Below, piece by piece: positions 36,891 through 49,292 of a DNA stretch of 64,000 nucleotides (its first letter is position 1; every line of letters starts with the position of its first letter). The DNA comes from Wurfbainia villosa (taxonomy: Eukaryota; Streptophyta; Magnoliopsida; Zingiberales; Zingiberaceae). The DNA lies in assembly GCA_025175895.1 (NCBI GenBank), contig CM046006.1:64128288-64192287 (forward strand), read 5' to 3'. The notes beneath the pieces were generated by a model. That model made no database searches and had not been told where the DNA came from. It saw nothing but the letters and a program-made list of their open reading frames with translations. A program made the translations under genes and the position numbers.

Positions 36891-37549
36891 AAGTTTTACA
36901 AGTATCTACTGAAATTGCCTTTACTAATAAAACAAAAATCTCTATGCTCTGCTTTAACAACGAAAACTTCTCTGCCTTAGCTGAAACACAAAAAATTCTC
37001 TACCTAAGCTGAAAACAACAAAAACTTCTCTACCTTAGCTGAAAACCCCACACCCATCCTAAGTTCCCCCTCTTTAGTGAAACTGAAGAGAAAAATCGAA
37101 TGAAGTTTCACAAGTATTTACTGAAACTGCTTCTACTGATATAAAAACTTCTCTGCATTAGCTGAAAATAACAAAAACTTCACTGCCTTAGCTGAAAATA
37201 ACAAAAACTTCACTGCCTTAGCTGAAAATAACAAAACTTCACTGCCTTAGCTGAAAATCGCACACCCATCATACGTTCCCCGTCTTTAGTAAAATTGAAG
37301 AGCGAAGTCGAATGAAGTTTCACAAATATCTATTGCAACTACCCTTACTAACAAAACAAAAACCTCTCTGCTCTATTTTAACACCAAAAACTTCTCTGCC
37401 TTAACTGAAACAAAAAAAAGTTCTCTGCCTTAGCTGAAAACTCCACACCCATCATAAGTTCCCCCTCTTTAGTGAAACTGAAGAGAGAAGTCGAATAAAT
37501 TTCACAAGTATTTACTGATATAAATTATGCCATAAACCACAAGCTATCA

Positions 37550-37730
37550 TAATAGGCTCAGGGCCTTAAACTATCATATGAGGCGCAGGGCCTTAAACTA
37601 TCATATGAGGTGCAGGGCCTTAAACTGTTATGAGGTCGAGGGCCTTGAATGTTATATGAGGCGATGGGCCTTAAACTGTCATATGAGGTGCAGGGCCTTG
37701 AATATTATACGAGGCATTGGGCCTTAATGT
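37550..37730. repeat. tandem repeat, about 27-30 bp x 6
   Basis: Degenerate units around ATATGAGGCGCAGGGCCTTA followed by AACTATC. Confidence 0.8.
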
Positions 37731-37737
37731 TAGCAAT

Positions 37738-38035
37738 TTACCTACCCATTATAGTTGGCGTTATAGTTCCCCATGAGGGAATGTAGCTACCTAGCCCATA
37801 GGCTGTTATAGGAGGTGTAAGAGCCTTGAGAACATTTTACATATGCCATATAGGTGACGTTATAGTCCCTGTGGGGGAATGTAGCTACCTAGCCCATAGG
37901 CTGTTATAGGAGGCGTAAGAGCCTTGAGAACATTTTACATATGCCATATAGGTGGCATTATAGTCCCCATGGGGGAATGTAGCTACCTAGCCCATAGGCT
38001 ATTATATGAGGCGTAAGAGCCTTGAGTTAGTTTTG
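37738..38035. repeat. tandem repeat, about 99 bp x 3
   Basis: Three close copies containing GGGGGAATGTAGCTACCTAG and CCCATAGGCTGTTATAGGAG. Copies 1 and 2 end AGAACATTTTACA and then restart TATGCCATATAGGTG. Confidence 0.9.
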
Positions 38036-38477
38036 CACTCCATAGCACTTAGAAACAATACTACTGATTTTGCAAGAAAATTGTATCAGGATTGAAAAAC
38101 CAAAACCTTAGAAAAAATATCATTGATGTATACAAGAAGAAATTCTGATTAAGTATAAAAACCCTTAGAATAAATGTCATTGATTACCATCAGAGAGAAT
38201 TTGATTAGGCATCAAAACCCCTAAAACATTAATAACCCCAGCAAAAACATATTAATTAGCCCTTAGGCTCTGTATTAGGCATAAAATGCCTTAGAAACAT
38301 TAATAACCCTTGTCATAGAAAAGATTTAGAGGAATACAAACCATTCTCCCTTAACTTTACTTTCCCCTCCTCCTTTAAAGACTATCACTACACCTTAGCA
38401 CTTAACCGTTAACACCGCCTTACTTTCCTTGGAAACCCTAGCTTCCTTCCTTCCTCCCCAACTCCTTCAACTCTCTT

Positions 38478-40955
38478 GTGACAAGTCACCATCATCCCAA
38501 CCCCCCATCAACGCCCTCATCAACCCTCGACCAGTACCAGCACCTTCTTCACAGGTTAACTAGAAGGATTTCTGTGCCTTCCTATTCCGAAACCCCTTTT
38601 TCACATCCTAACCTATTACGACCTCCCCATCAATCAACTAACCCTGAACTCCATTCGCATTCTGATCAGAACCCTAATCATATTCCAACACCTTAACATC
38701 CCCCAAAACTTGCACATCTTCCACTATCTCTACCAACTAAAAATGGTCGACACAGGTGTGTTCTATTTCATGGCATGTCAAGACCATCAATTCCTAACTG
38801 ACATTCCCACCTCTCACAAGGGATGGAAAGAACTGTACTTCTATGTTTCTCTAGATCCTATCCTTCAATTCTCTTATTCTTGGAAAACTACTCTTCGTCA
38901 TCTCCCCGACTCAAAAGTGTCAAATCCGCCATCAACTTCCCCTCCATAGAATCCATACTTAGAAACAAATATTTTAGTATCAAAGAAATCCTTCAAGAGA
39001 CAATCTTGTCCTACTACAGACTGTCTCCCATCCAATCGCAAGAAGCTCATCCTATAGGTAAGTTTTATTTAGTTATATATTCACTGCATATACCTTTGAA
39101 TGTATATTGATATCTTATCCTGCATTCTTACTGAGTTTGCCTTTAAATGTATACTAATACTTCACTTGATAGAGGATATGATGCATGTTTCCATTGCAAG
39201 GACTCTGGCAAAAATCCAACAAAAGAAGAGAAAAAGAGCTCAAGCAACCTTCACATCAACTTCTATCCCCGAGCCATCTTCATCAGTAACTAACCCTTAC
39301 TTATTCACTATTTCATATTTTAATTATCTTGATTCAATTTCACAAAGAGTGATTTACACTTCTATATCACAGGTTCCCTCTGAACTTCCACAAGTCCCCA
39401 TTATAACCATTGTCGAGCCCGACCAATCAACCCTCACTCTAATTACCACTGATCTTATTCCTCCTCCTCCAGAACCACTCAAAAATCCTTTTCCCCCTTT
39501 TGATACTCTAGAGCCCTCCTCTTCATCTCCTCAAGAACCATTACCTCCTTCTGATACACTTACCTATAGTCCACCTTCCAATCCCTCCAATGACCATATT
39601 GAACTTTCTTCATCTCTTTCTCCCTCCTCCTCTACTGATGACCTTCCCCTAGCTTCCTTATTTTCCACCAAAAACAACAGCAGTCCTTACCTCCAACTAG
39701 CCCCCGAGTTCCAAAATTCACTACCTCCTCCCCCCTAGATCTTCTGGTACAAGTCGTATCAGATTCTTACCCCTAGCCATCTCCTTTCTTCTCTTCCCGA
39801 ACTCTCCATACCTTCTTCTAATCTGAATTTCCCTCCTGCACCTCCCTCCCCTATCATTCCCTCGGACACTCTCCCTACTGTATCAGATTCTGCATTACCG
39901 CAGACTACCCCCTCCTTATTCCTTCTGAAGTTCCATTATTTTTATAAGAACTGCAACAAAGCCTCCAAACGGTAAGCTTTCCCCTTTTACTAATTTATTT
40001 CCCTATGCAAATAGACTTTTTCACATTGCTTCTACTTATTTTTCAGAGTACCTCCAGACTCCATACATTTGGCCAATGGTTTTTTGAGTTCAAGAGCCAA
40101 CAACTCAGACCCTCCACCTCCTACACAAAGATTCATCAACCTTCTATGATGGCACCGACACCCTCAGTTTCAACGAAGGACATTCAGACCAGTCCCTATG
40201 AACCTTTAACCTCCTCTCTAGGATTACAGACTAGTCCTCCTACTTCTCCTGACCAAGCTGGAAAAGAGACAAAATATCAACAAAAATTGCAAGAATTACA
40301 ATTTCAAGTACAAACTTTGACTACCAAGTGAGCCCAACTACTAGAAGAGAAGGGAAAAACTTCCATTCAATATAGGCAGGACTTGCAGAAAATCAGAGGA
40401 GAAAGTTTCAGTAAAGACACTACCTTCAGGCTGTTGTAAGAACAAGCTGAGTTACTAAAATAGCAAGTCATCTCCTCCCAATCAGAAATTCAAAAATTCA
40501 TACATAAGGAGAAAGACTAGCATTTCCAATCAGGCTAATGTTTTCAACCATTGGAAGATCTGATAGATACCTTCATCGAGCTCAAAGATAAAACACATGA
40601 CAACTTAGATGAATTTCAATTCCATTTCCATGTACTGAAGAAGAACTTTCAAAAAATATCATAGGTTGCCAAAGAAAAAAAATGTCGGGTTGCTCAACTC
40701 CACATAGAGTTAACAAATATGCAAGAAACTGAAGTCGAATACCGGGCAACCCAAGAAAACAAACTTCGAACCCAAACCACAAAGAAGTATAGCAAATACT
40801 TTCAGAGGGGCTTTGAAGGTGCACTACAATCAGCGAATGAGAAAAAACTTTTCTCAGCCAATCTATCAAACATTAATCTGGATATAGAAGAGGCCTACAA
40901 CAAATTTCCCCTGGAGCCTTTTAACATCGACTCCGATACCAACTCTAAGTCATAG
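38478..40955 (+). pseudogene. antisense gene 1 of element N (Transposase_28-like)
   Basis: It lies on the strand opposite to N's gag-pol, just before the 3' untranslated repeats. Pieces include a conserved SHKGWKELYFYV segment (about 38810-38850) and a basic KKRKRAQ segment. A long Pro/Ser-rich region follows (39240-39740), then a coiled-coil-like KYQQKLQELQFQVQTL (40270-40315) and a C-terminus with YFQRGFEGAL. A likely intron (39058-39172) has CCTATAG/GTAAGT, a TACTAAT branch site and an AG end, and removing it keeps the frame open. A second fits 39972-40046. Frameshifts and stops break it. Resembles the antisense genes of Tat elements with a 'putative gypsy type transposon' domain; function unknown. 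Confidence 0.65.
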
Positions 40956-41744
40956 ATTTGCATTCAACATTATCAGTAATGAACAATTGCACCTTTTTGT
41001 AATGAACTTATCATATTCAATGAATGAATGAATGCTCAACCCTGTTGTAAAAGCTATCTGTACTTAAATAGCTTTTGCAATGATCAATCTACTCCATTAT
41101 TTCTGTATTTGTGTTATGCGTACTGCATGTATGTTTGCTTCCCTAATATTTCATACAAACTAACTCAGTAATAAAGACACGCTTCCAAATCTATACTATC
41201 AATGTCCATTTATCAAACCTTACTGCAACTTATATATATCTTACAACAGAACTTGCACAAACTCCCATATCTCCTGTCCACCTTATTCACATTATCACCC
41301 CTAACTGCCCATCATTCAAATTGTCCGTACTGCCCTACTCGTAGTTAATATTTATCTTCATTTTACCATATAACTTCTAAATTTGTACTGTATATACCAC
41401 CCATTAATTTTTCTGTACAATATCATATTACCCCCTTTTATGATAAATACTTTATTCCCAAGTCTAAACTGTGACTATCCATTTTCTCGACTCAACCTGT
41501 GATTTGTACCGTGCCTTACAATAGAACTCATATAAACTAATATATCATTTTAGAAAATATCAATACTGCATATGCCTTAATAGAAACTTACATACCTCAT
41601 TCTTACCTCACCAAAGACTGAATTCCTTACTTACCCATCATTTTCACCCTAACAAACTAATTCCATCTAAATCCATAATATTACTTCCCTAAAAATGAGC
41701 GAGAAAAGTTGTTATTTTCCCCCTTTTTCCTCTCCCTTCTTCCC
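40956..41744. other. spacer between the two antisense genes
   Basis: AT-rich and C-rich sequence with no open frame of note. It could hold the 3' end of antisense gene 1 (an AATGAATGAATGAATG stretch near 41020) and the promoter of gene 2. Confidence 0.4.
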
Positions 41745-41752
41745 TATAAATA
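41745..41752 (+). promoter_or_regulatory. TATA box of antisense gene 2
   Basis: CCCTATAAATACAG, a strong plant TATA box, 51 bp before the ATG at 41796 and preceded by pyrimidine-rich sequence. It suggests that the antisense gene has its own promoter. Confidence 0.55.
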
Positions 41753-42550
41753 CAGAAGTAATCCTTACTGATTTTCATTCTACACTTCCAAGAAAATGCA
41801 ACCCATTTCTCTAATTCCCCATCCATAGTTTGCTTCCACTCGTTCCAAAATGACAGGGGAACACTGTTGATCTCTCTCCTCCTGCCTACAACTTCCCGTA
41901 GGCTTTCATATAGTTGCAGCTACCTCCATCGAGCATCCCCATCTACCTCCCGGGTGCACAAAAACCTTTTTCTCATAACAGATAGAAGCTGGTTTATTCT
42001 TCCCCCCTTCATCCTTTCTTTCTAGAAGTATCTGCATATTTTTCTATTCCCTTGAACCAGCTAAGTCCCAACTCTTTCCGTTTTATATTAGGATTCTATC
42101 TTATCACATCCTTCTTATCAATTACTCCCTTGACCTTTCTCTTTCACTGTTTTTTCCAAGAAAAATTATTAGAAATAGGTATTTTTATTTCCAAGCTCGA
42201 TCAGACTTCCAATTCCTCACACAAAGGATGGAAAGAACATTATTTATTTGTACACCCCTTCCCCATTTCCTTTTTCCTCCACTTGGTTAACTACTCTTCC
42301 TCCTCGCCCTTCCTTAGGCCTCTATCAAGATAATGCAGAATATTAAATGATGACCCTACTACTGTCAGAAGAATAATTTAACTTAAATCAACTATTGACC
42401 AAATCGGCACTGTCACTAATCAGAACTAGCCATCCCCTGCAGTCAACTAGCACACTCGGTAACAATTCTCCTAACCATGTCTCTACATACTTTTATAATA
42501 GATATAAGTTTTACTTATTTTTCTTTTCCATAATCACTTCTACTACAGGC

Positions 42551-43735
42551 TATTAGAGCCTTGGTGGCCGGTTAGAGGGGGTGAATAGTCCTCAATCGTC
42601 ATACGGTGGAATACGTTCTTAATTGTCTACAAATATGATTAGCACAAGCGGAAATATAAAGCTAAGACAATTAAGAACAATACAAAGTAAAGAGCAATAC
42701 TAACATGGCGATGTAACGTGGTTCACGACCTTGCCGCTAATCCACGACCCGATTCGTCCAAGGTGAATCACGCCTTAAACCTTCCACTAATCTCTCCTTT
42801 GCACAAAGCTAGGTGGAGGTAACCTTTTCTTTCAAAAATCACTACTCTTACATTAAGATGAATATAAGCACAAGGAAGAGGAGGAAATTCATTTGGGTAC
42901 TTTGGGAGATGTTTAGAATAGAAGCATTAGGCTCCCCAAGTGCCCAAAGGCCCCATTTTATAGAGAAGAACTCATTCTTCCCATTGGGCGCATGGCAGTC
43001 TACTAATGCCCCGATCAGTCGACTGCTTCTGCAACTGTTGCCCAATAACAATTTCTTCCATGTTGGATTTCATCCAACGGCTCCCACATCAGTCGACTGA
43101 TGGAGCCAACAGTCGAGTGTCGGAAGCGAGCACTTGACTGATCAACATTCTGTGCTCGAAACCCTTGCGACTAGTCGACTGATGCCATCATTAGTTGACT
43201 GGTGGTTTCGTTAGTCGACTGCCAATCCTTGGTAGTCGACTGATGTGACACAAACCTGACTCGAATACCAGTCGAGTCACGCCGATCGATGGACGATCAA
43301 ATCCCATTTGACACTTAGCCAAATGCCCAAGTTTCACCTACGATCTACCCCGTCCTAGGTTACAATCGCTCACTCTCATTCCCTTGGAGTCCCTCACCTT
43401 TGAAGTTGTCTTCGTCTGGCCACGTCCCTTGGATGCGCCAAGTGCACGGCTTCGTAGCGTCATCCTTCGCGTTTCGCCCTGAAGTCTACTTCCTCCGGCT
43501 TCGCTCCAATGCACCTTGTCTGGTGGTCCCTCGGATGCACCAAGTGCATGGCTTCCGCAATGCATCTTTCACCGACTCAAGGACCAAGTCATGAGAGGTG
43601 AAACTTGCCAATGCTCCATGTGCGAATTACTAAGTCCTGCAAGACTCCAATGCACATATCAAATCCATATCAAACCTAACTTAAACCCTTTGCCACACAC
43701 ATCAAAACCATATCACTAGGTTGATTGCCCTAACA
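42551..43735 (-). repeat. solo LTR, SIRE-like, target duplication CAGGC
   Basis: Tips TATTAGAGCC...GCCCTAACA (first dinucleotide TG mutated to TA), 1185 bp. CAGGC lies at 42546-42550 and 43736-43740. It contains CAGTCGACTG-type words (43000-43280) and a G-run near its left tip. No internal sequence. Confidence 0.88.
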
Positions 43736-43969
43736 CAGGCTTCCAGCAACGTCCCACCACCTTCATGCATAAACCCCCTTCAACTTCACCTTCGCAACTC
43801 AACACTTTCCCTTCAACCCCCAATTTCATGCCAAAATCCACAAAACCTCCTTTCTTCCCCCTCAGCTCAAAACTTACTAGATTCCCTCTTAGCCAGTATT
43901 AACGAGGTTAGTGCATAATGTTTTCCTCTATTTTTATTTGATACTGATACTTACCTTTTTGCAAGGCAT

Positions 43970-45050
43970 TGTTGGATCGAGAAGCACGCTAGAGGGGGGC
44001 GGGGTGCATAGAAAGCATAAAAAACTTTCTTTTCATTTTGATAAAACACGAGTATTGCAGTAGAAAGTAAAAGACAATAAATGAAAATGAGACTCTTTGT
44101 TTTTTACTTGGTTCACAACCGAAAGGTTGCTACTCCAAGGTCCCGCGATCCTAGATCGCGTACGGTGGGGCAATCCACTATAAGTCTCCTCCTCGTTGGA
44201 GTTAGAAGATGACGATTACAAAAACTCAAAGGATAGAAGGAGAGGTAACAAGCCTACCTCTCCTCTTAGAAATGTAAATCTCAAATACAATAAAGAAATA
44301 AGACAACTAAAAGAATGAAACTACCGATGAAAAGGTTGGAAGCTCTATGTGTCATCGGCATTATGGTGGCGTAATATTGTCGTCGAAACTTGCCATCATT
44401 GGAGCACTTTGGGAGCAAGATGAGATGATCCAAAAGGGTGAAACCCCCCTTCTTTTATAGCCCTTCAAACCCTAGCTCATTGAGAACCAGATCAGAGTCA
44501 AAGCTCCTTATCCCCCCCCAAGATAAGAGGAGTTTATCTTGACCTTTATCGAGCTGGATAGTTTGACTAGTAGTCGATTGATGACCCTCATCAGTCGACT
44601 GATGGTAGGATCAGTCGACTATTGTCTTGGTCACTCACTTGTAGCAAAGAGTTAGCACAGAACTAACAAGTAATGGTTAATACGATGGCTACTTATTGTC
44701 CGATCTCAACCTAGACCTTCCCTTGGAAGTCTTAGTCAGATCGCCACCTAAGATCGTCCTGGTACGAAGGACACGACCTCACCATTACTCTTCACTCAGT
44801 GCTTACCTCTGACTTGGCGCTTAGCTTTGAGTCTCCACCGAGGTTCCTCGACTCCACGAGGTTCTCCTGGTGTCCCCCGACCACCACGGTTTCTCGACTC
44901 GAGATTCTTCGGGTGTCGCTCGACTTTAGGCTTAGCTTAAACACTTCTTGCACACTCAACATAGCTCATGAGATAACAATAAGAGCTTAACTTTGAATCT
45001 TTGCCATAATTAAAACCTAGGTTCGATTATCTGGTGTCCCTGCACCAATA
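43970..45050 (-). repeat. solo LTR, same family as element P, target duplication GGCAT
   Basis: Tips TGTTGGATCGAGAAGC...CTGCACCAATA, 1081 bp. GGCAT lies at 43965-43969 and 45051-45055. Reverse-complement matches the 5' LTR of P at 56753-57853. A few CAGTCGACTG words are at 44570-44625. Confidence 0.9.
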
Positions 45051-45599
45051 GGCATCATCAGCATAACTCATTTAAACAACCAATGGGTTCAATATACTAA
45101 TATTCTAAAGAAAGATCTACAAGAATGTTAGACCAGAGAACTAACATTACAACAAGCTTATTAGAGGCTGGAGAGAGAACTACAAGCTTGTTACATAAAA
45201 GAACAAGCCGATCGAGCAGAACTCTCAGCCTTCACTTTTAAACTACCTACTTACAAAATACCTTAGACATTTTAAAAGCTCGACCATCTCAAGAAGGAAC
45301 CAGTGCTTCCCATGAAACTTTCTGGACTTCAGCTGCCATCAATGACATGTTTCTAGATAGAGGTTTTGCTTTCCTGCGATGGGATTTCCAAGATTGTATT
45401 AATCATTTCCAAACAGTAGGCTATCCAACTCCTAGGTATTCTACTAATTTTTTAGACATAGGCAATACAATTGATCGTACTCCACTGGACTTGTTATCTT
45501 TTTCTTTTCCACCCAATATTGGAAAAATGTAACAACTTGTATTCAGTATAACACTTGCAATACAGTATGTGACTTAGCCTACATTGCACTATTTTAAAA

Positions 45600-45960
45600 T
45601 AAAAAACACAAATTTTACAATGTTTATCCACTATAATAAGGGCGCAAGTGATGCACATTCCATGGTCTTGCCAAAAGCCTTCCTTGAGCATCTTTTAAGT
45701 AATAAGCTCTCATCCCTGCTCGACTCTCCACATGTAAAGGGCCTTCCCACTTGGGTCCCAGCTTAACCTTGCAACCCTCAGGTAGTACTTTCTTTAATAC
45801 TAAATCTCCTACCTAAAAAACACGAGGCACTACTTTTCTATTATGAGATTTTATTACTTGTAACCAATACTTTCCAGCGTGATATAAAGCAACATCTCTC
45901 TCCTCTTGAATCAAATCTAACTCCATGTGCCGAGCCACCCTGTTGTTGCTCGGGATATAA
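45600..45960 (-). pseudogene. element N integrase C-terminal fragment
   Basis: The minus-strand reading gives a segment typical of the gypsy integrase tail: RVARHMELDLIQEERDVA, then HNRKVVPRVF, a stop, VGDLVLKKVL, and KLGPKWEGPLHVE, ending RLLARPWNVHHL. The integrase tail helps place the insertion complex on DNA. No chromodomain is seen, in line with Tat. The core is absent upstream, where the sequence turns unrelated at about 45960. Only a fragment. Confidence 0.75.
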
Positions 45961-47280
45961 GTCATTACTCAGACAGACTCTTCCGATCTCCCCAGACAAC
46001 CCTGCTTCGGTACCAACCCTCACGTTAACAAGGAATATCAACATGCTTGTATCCCCCTTCAACCCTACCACCATAAGAGACTTACCGAGCAGCCACCTCT
46101 TCTCCTTCATTATTAGAGTAGGATGACTCTTCCCCTTACCTAATTTAATTCTTTAAACCTCCTTGGTAACATCCTTAATCATGGGGAACCTACACTTCAC
46201 TTCGTCTTCCCCGTCCACCCATTTATAAAAGTTGAGCTCTATCTCACCCTTCTTCCATCTCTTCTTTCCCTCCTTCTATGACCTCCCCCTCGTGCCTGAT
46301 TCACATAAGCTCTGATACTCGTTCTACAACAACCTTAGCATATCGACCCTACCGCTCAGAGGTCCCATCAACATAGTGACTCCAGACTCAAGGGGGCCCT
46401 TCCGATCGCCTTTCCCCTCCTTCGGCAATCGCTTATGGAATCCTCTAGCACTCCGATAGCAACCCCAAATGGCTCCCCTCTACCACCGGTTGACATTCCT
46501 CCTCCTCCAATAGTTCCACCACCCTACTTAGAAGGAGAATCTTTTGTCGACTCCTCTAGCAATCCTCTGTAAACAAGAATGCCTTTATTTGTAGTATCAC
46601 TTAGTTTATATAAAAGAAAAGAACAGTATATTTAGCATAACTGTCATAGTCATCAAAAACATCTCATGTATGATGACCACTTTATCTTTAAATCAGAATG
46701 ATATTTGCAATAAAGGATACCTCTGTGTCTCCCTCTATTACCCCTTTATTTGCGCAATTTCTCCTTATATACACACCCAAGAATACAGATGAAAAGAATA
46801 TATCGAGTAATGAGGACATGAGGACATCCACTCAGGGTAAAAGAGACAAAACTGAACCATGTATTGTCAATATGAATTAAACTACCCAATACCCTTTACC
46901 TTCAATTTATCTGCATATGGATTTGAATGAAAAACCAATAAAAACAAGGAAGACATGGATAATCTGAATTCATTAATCTAGCAGACTAATACATCCAAAA
47001 AGAACATATCATCAGTTTCTTCTTCCTGAAAGAACAATGAAATCCAATAAATAGTCATACACTCCCTCCCTTATCTCCTGAAGGTCCTTGAAGCCAAAGG
47101 GAGACTATTGTGAATACCTATTTCTGAAGACATTCAAACTGACCATCACTTCAAGAATACCACGGAGTAATCAGATATCAAATGCAATCAGAGAAATCAT
47201 AGCTTATAACATCAGATCTAAAACTCTCTTTCTACATGACACATACTACACCTCCATACTATTCAATTTTTGAAGAGATT
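45961..47280. other. unassigned insert or third antisense-gene start inside N
   Basis: It occupies the place where RT, RNase H and the integrase core should be. It has none of their motifs. On the plus strand a TATA-like TTTATAAAAG (46222-46231) precedes an ATG at 46278 followed by a Ser/Thr/Pro-rich reading (MTSPSCLIHISSD). That spacing is close to the promoter-ATG spacing of antisense gene 2. It may be another diverged copy of that gene; nothing else is recognised. Confidence 0.35.
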
Positions 47281-49253
47281 TATTAATAGCCTTCCCCTTC
47301 TGCCCTGTCCATATAGTATCCACATAACACCTTCAAGAAAGCTACTGATCACTCTTAACTTCTCCCACTTCATTTCCAACAAGAAACTTAATTTTTTGAT
47401 GATAAGGAGAAGCCACTGCTTGTAAACTGCCTAGAACATGTCTACCTAAGATAGCATTATATGAAGAAGGCATGGCAACTGCTATAAAATTAATAAGTAC
47501 TATTCTTCTCCTTGCTTCATCTCCTAATGATAGAGGCAATTTTATTTGACCCATGAGCTGCACCTCATGCCCAGAAAATCCAAATAAAGAGGTGTCGACC
47601 GGCTGTAAGTCATTTATACTAACTCCCATTTGCTTCAAAGTCGACCAATATAGAATATCCACCGAGCTGCTCGGGTCTACAAAAACTCTTCCGACATCAA
47701 AATTGGCTATAAGGGTTCGAATAACTAAGGCATCAGTATGAGGGGTCATTACTCCTTCTAAGTCACTAGGGTCGAAACCCAAAAGAGATCCTCTTGTTCT
47801 AGGTAGAGTTGTTACAGCTGCACACTCCTCTTGACTGTCTTTTCTGAGCCCTGTTTGAATCTCTATTAGTGGAACCTCTGAAAATCATATTAATAGAGCC
47901 TCTTATATGAGGTTGATCCGCAGGCATTATTCTGTCAGCGACTATCTCCCTTGGCTAAGAAGACTGTATAGGTCGATTCATAGGAGGTCTCACTGGATTT
48001 CCTCTACCATAGCTTCTTCCCCCAAACCTCTACTGATAGGGAGCCATATTCATAACCATATTCCGAATGTAGGGATGAGCCCCCATAATTCTCCATAATT
48101 CAGAGTCTAATTGCTGGCAATCTTGAGTATTATGCTCATATTCTTGATGATAAGAGCAGAAAGTAGAAGATGGTAACCTCCAAAGGGTCTTCTCAATAAC
48201 TGCTCTTCTTCACATATATTCATAGCCCACTCCTTAGAAAACCTTAATTGAGGAATATACATGGATCTTTCTCCTGAAGGGTGGGTGAGCCTTACCCATC
48301 CCACTTGTCTCTCTGACAATTCTGTCATTATGTGATCCCGGGAATACTACTGAGACTTCTGGGCATCCTCTAGATTAATGAACTTTTCAGCTTGGGATAA
48401 TAAATCGTCAAAATTTGTAGAAGGTTTTTTAGATAAAGATTTGAAGAAATCTCCTTCTCTGAGCCCTTGAGTGAAGGCTCCAACTATCATGCTAGGCTCT
48501 ATAGCAGGAATTTCTCAAGATGATTGGGTGAATCTCTGCACATATTGTAGAAGAATCTCCTTCTCTCTCTGCTTAAGATTAAAGAGACTTAACCGTTGAG
48601 GCAAATATTTTTTAGAGCTAGAAAAATGCCTTAAAAATAATTCCCAGAAATCCTTAAATGAAGCAATACTTTGCGACTTTAAATCATTAAACCATTATTG
48701 TGTTGGTCCTCCTAATGTAGTAAGAAACACTCGACATTTAATCCCATCAGTATAACAATATAATAAAGCAGAATTTTCAAATATACCCAAATGATCCTTA
48801 GGATCAGAGGAACCAGTATTCTTGGTCATATGAGGAATTTGAAAATGTTGAGATAGCTCTTCATTCAAAATACTATCTACAAAAGGACTCTTCTCTTCAA
48901 CCTTTAGGATAGCATTCGCGAGGGGATCTTCTTCATCAGACCTTTCTTCCTCCACGGAAGCAACATATTTCTTTTTTTCTCTTCGATGGTTTACAAATCC
49001 ATGGAGAATCCTTCTTAAGGTGAGAGACTCTAATTACCTCCTCCTCAGAATCATCCCTAGATGTATTGTCTTCCTTCACCTCTTTAGCTGCCATTTTCTG
49101 GGACATGTGATCCATCACCGCAGCTACCACTTGCATAAGATCTTCCTCGCACATTGGCTCGCGACGCCTTCTACTAGTACCTCCCTTGGAGGTATTAGAT
49201 ATATACTTCTCCTCCTCAGTCGGCCCCTTCATTATCCTTCTAGTATTCAGCAT
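47281..49253 (-). pseudogene. element N gag and protease
   Basis: Gag starts at 49253 (MLNTRRIMKGPTEEEK), 18 bases after the primer site. It contains the capsid block HFQIPHMTKNTGSSDPKDHL...LLYCYTDGIKCRVFLTTL (48700-48860) and a zinc-like YHQEYEHNTQDC (about 48115-48150). The protease frame 47342-47782 has RVFVDPSSSVDILY where the family has VDxGSSVD, so the catalytic Asp is kept but the DTG/DGG glycine is lost. It ends HQKIKFLVGNEVGEV. A short RCYVDTIWTGQK tail then fades at about 47280, where pol is lost. Several stops and shifts lie in the middle. Layout and wording match the Tat lineage. Confidence 0.82.
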
Positions 49254-49270
49254 TATGACTTTTTGTTCGG

Positions 49271-49290
49271 GTTCCCACAGGCAGCGCCAA
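49271..49290 (-). promoter_or_regulatory. primer binding site of element N
   Basis: In element sense TTGGCGCTGCCTGTGGGAAC, close to the TTGGCGCCGTCTGTGGGAA type found in Tat elements and two bases from the LTR. Distinct from the Met-tRNA sites of the copia elements. Confidence 0.82.
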
Positions 49291-49292
49291 TT

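Larger units (their letters stand above)
36891..38340 (-). other. 3' untranslated region of element N, tandem-repeat rich
   Basis: No gene. It begins as continuation of 28422-28469. Repeats of CTGCCTTAGCTGAAAATAAC and of a CCCCxTCTTTAGTGAAACTGAAGAG motif fill 36895-37510. Two further arrays follow (37550-38035). Confidence 0.7.
41796..45532 (+). pseudogene. antisense gene 2 of element N, interrupted by two solo LTRs
   Basis: After an ATG at 41796 and several stops, a segment reads LNQLSPNSFRFILGFYLITS and then, about 50 residues on, SHKGWKEHYLFV (42045-42260). This is the layout of the Transposase_28-type domain and is paralogous to antisense gene 1. It is cut by the solo LTR 42551-43735, resumes at 43741 (Ser/Pro-rich), reaches a possible intron (43907-43965), and is cut again by the solo LTR 43970-45050. 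It ends with an acidic-aromatic block near 45345-45532 (DRGFAFLRWDFQDCINHF, then a stop). Translation is impossible now. Homology is visible in both size order and motifs. Confidence 0.6.

Noticed and set aside
47088..47273. Small open frames near 46700-47270 in the unassigned part of N.
   Set aside because: Short, no recognisable motifs, AT-rich sequence; not supportable as genes.
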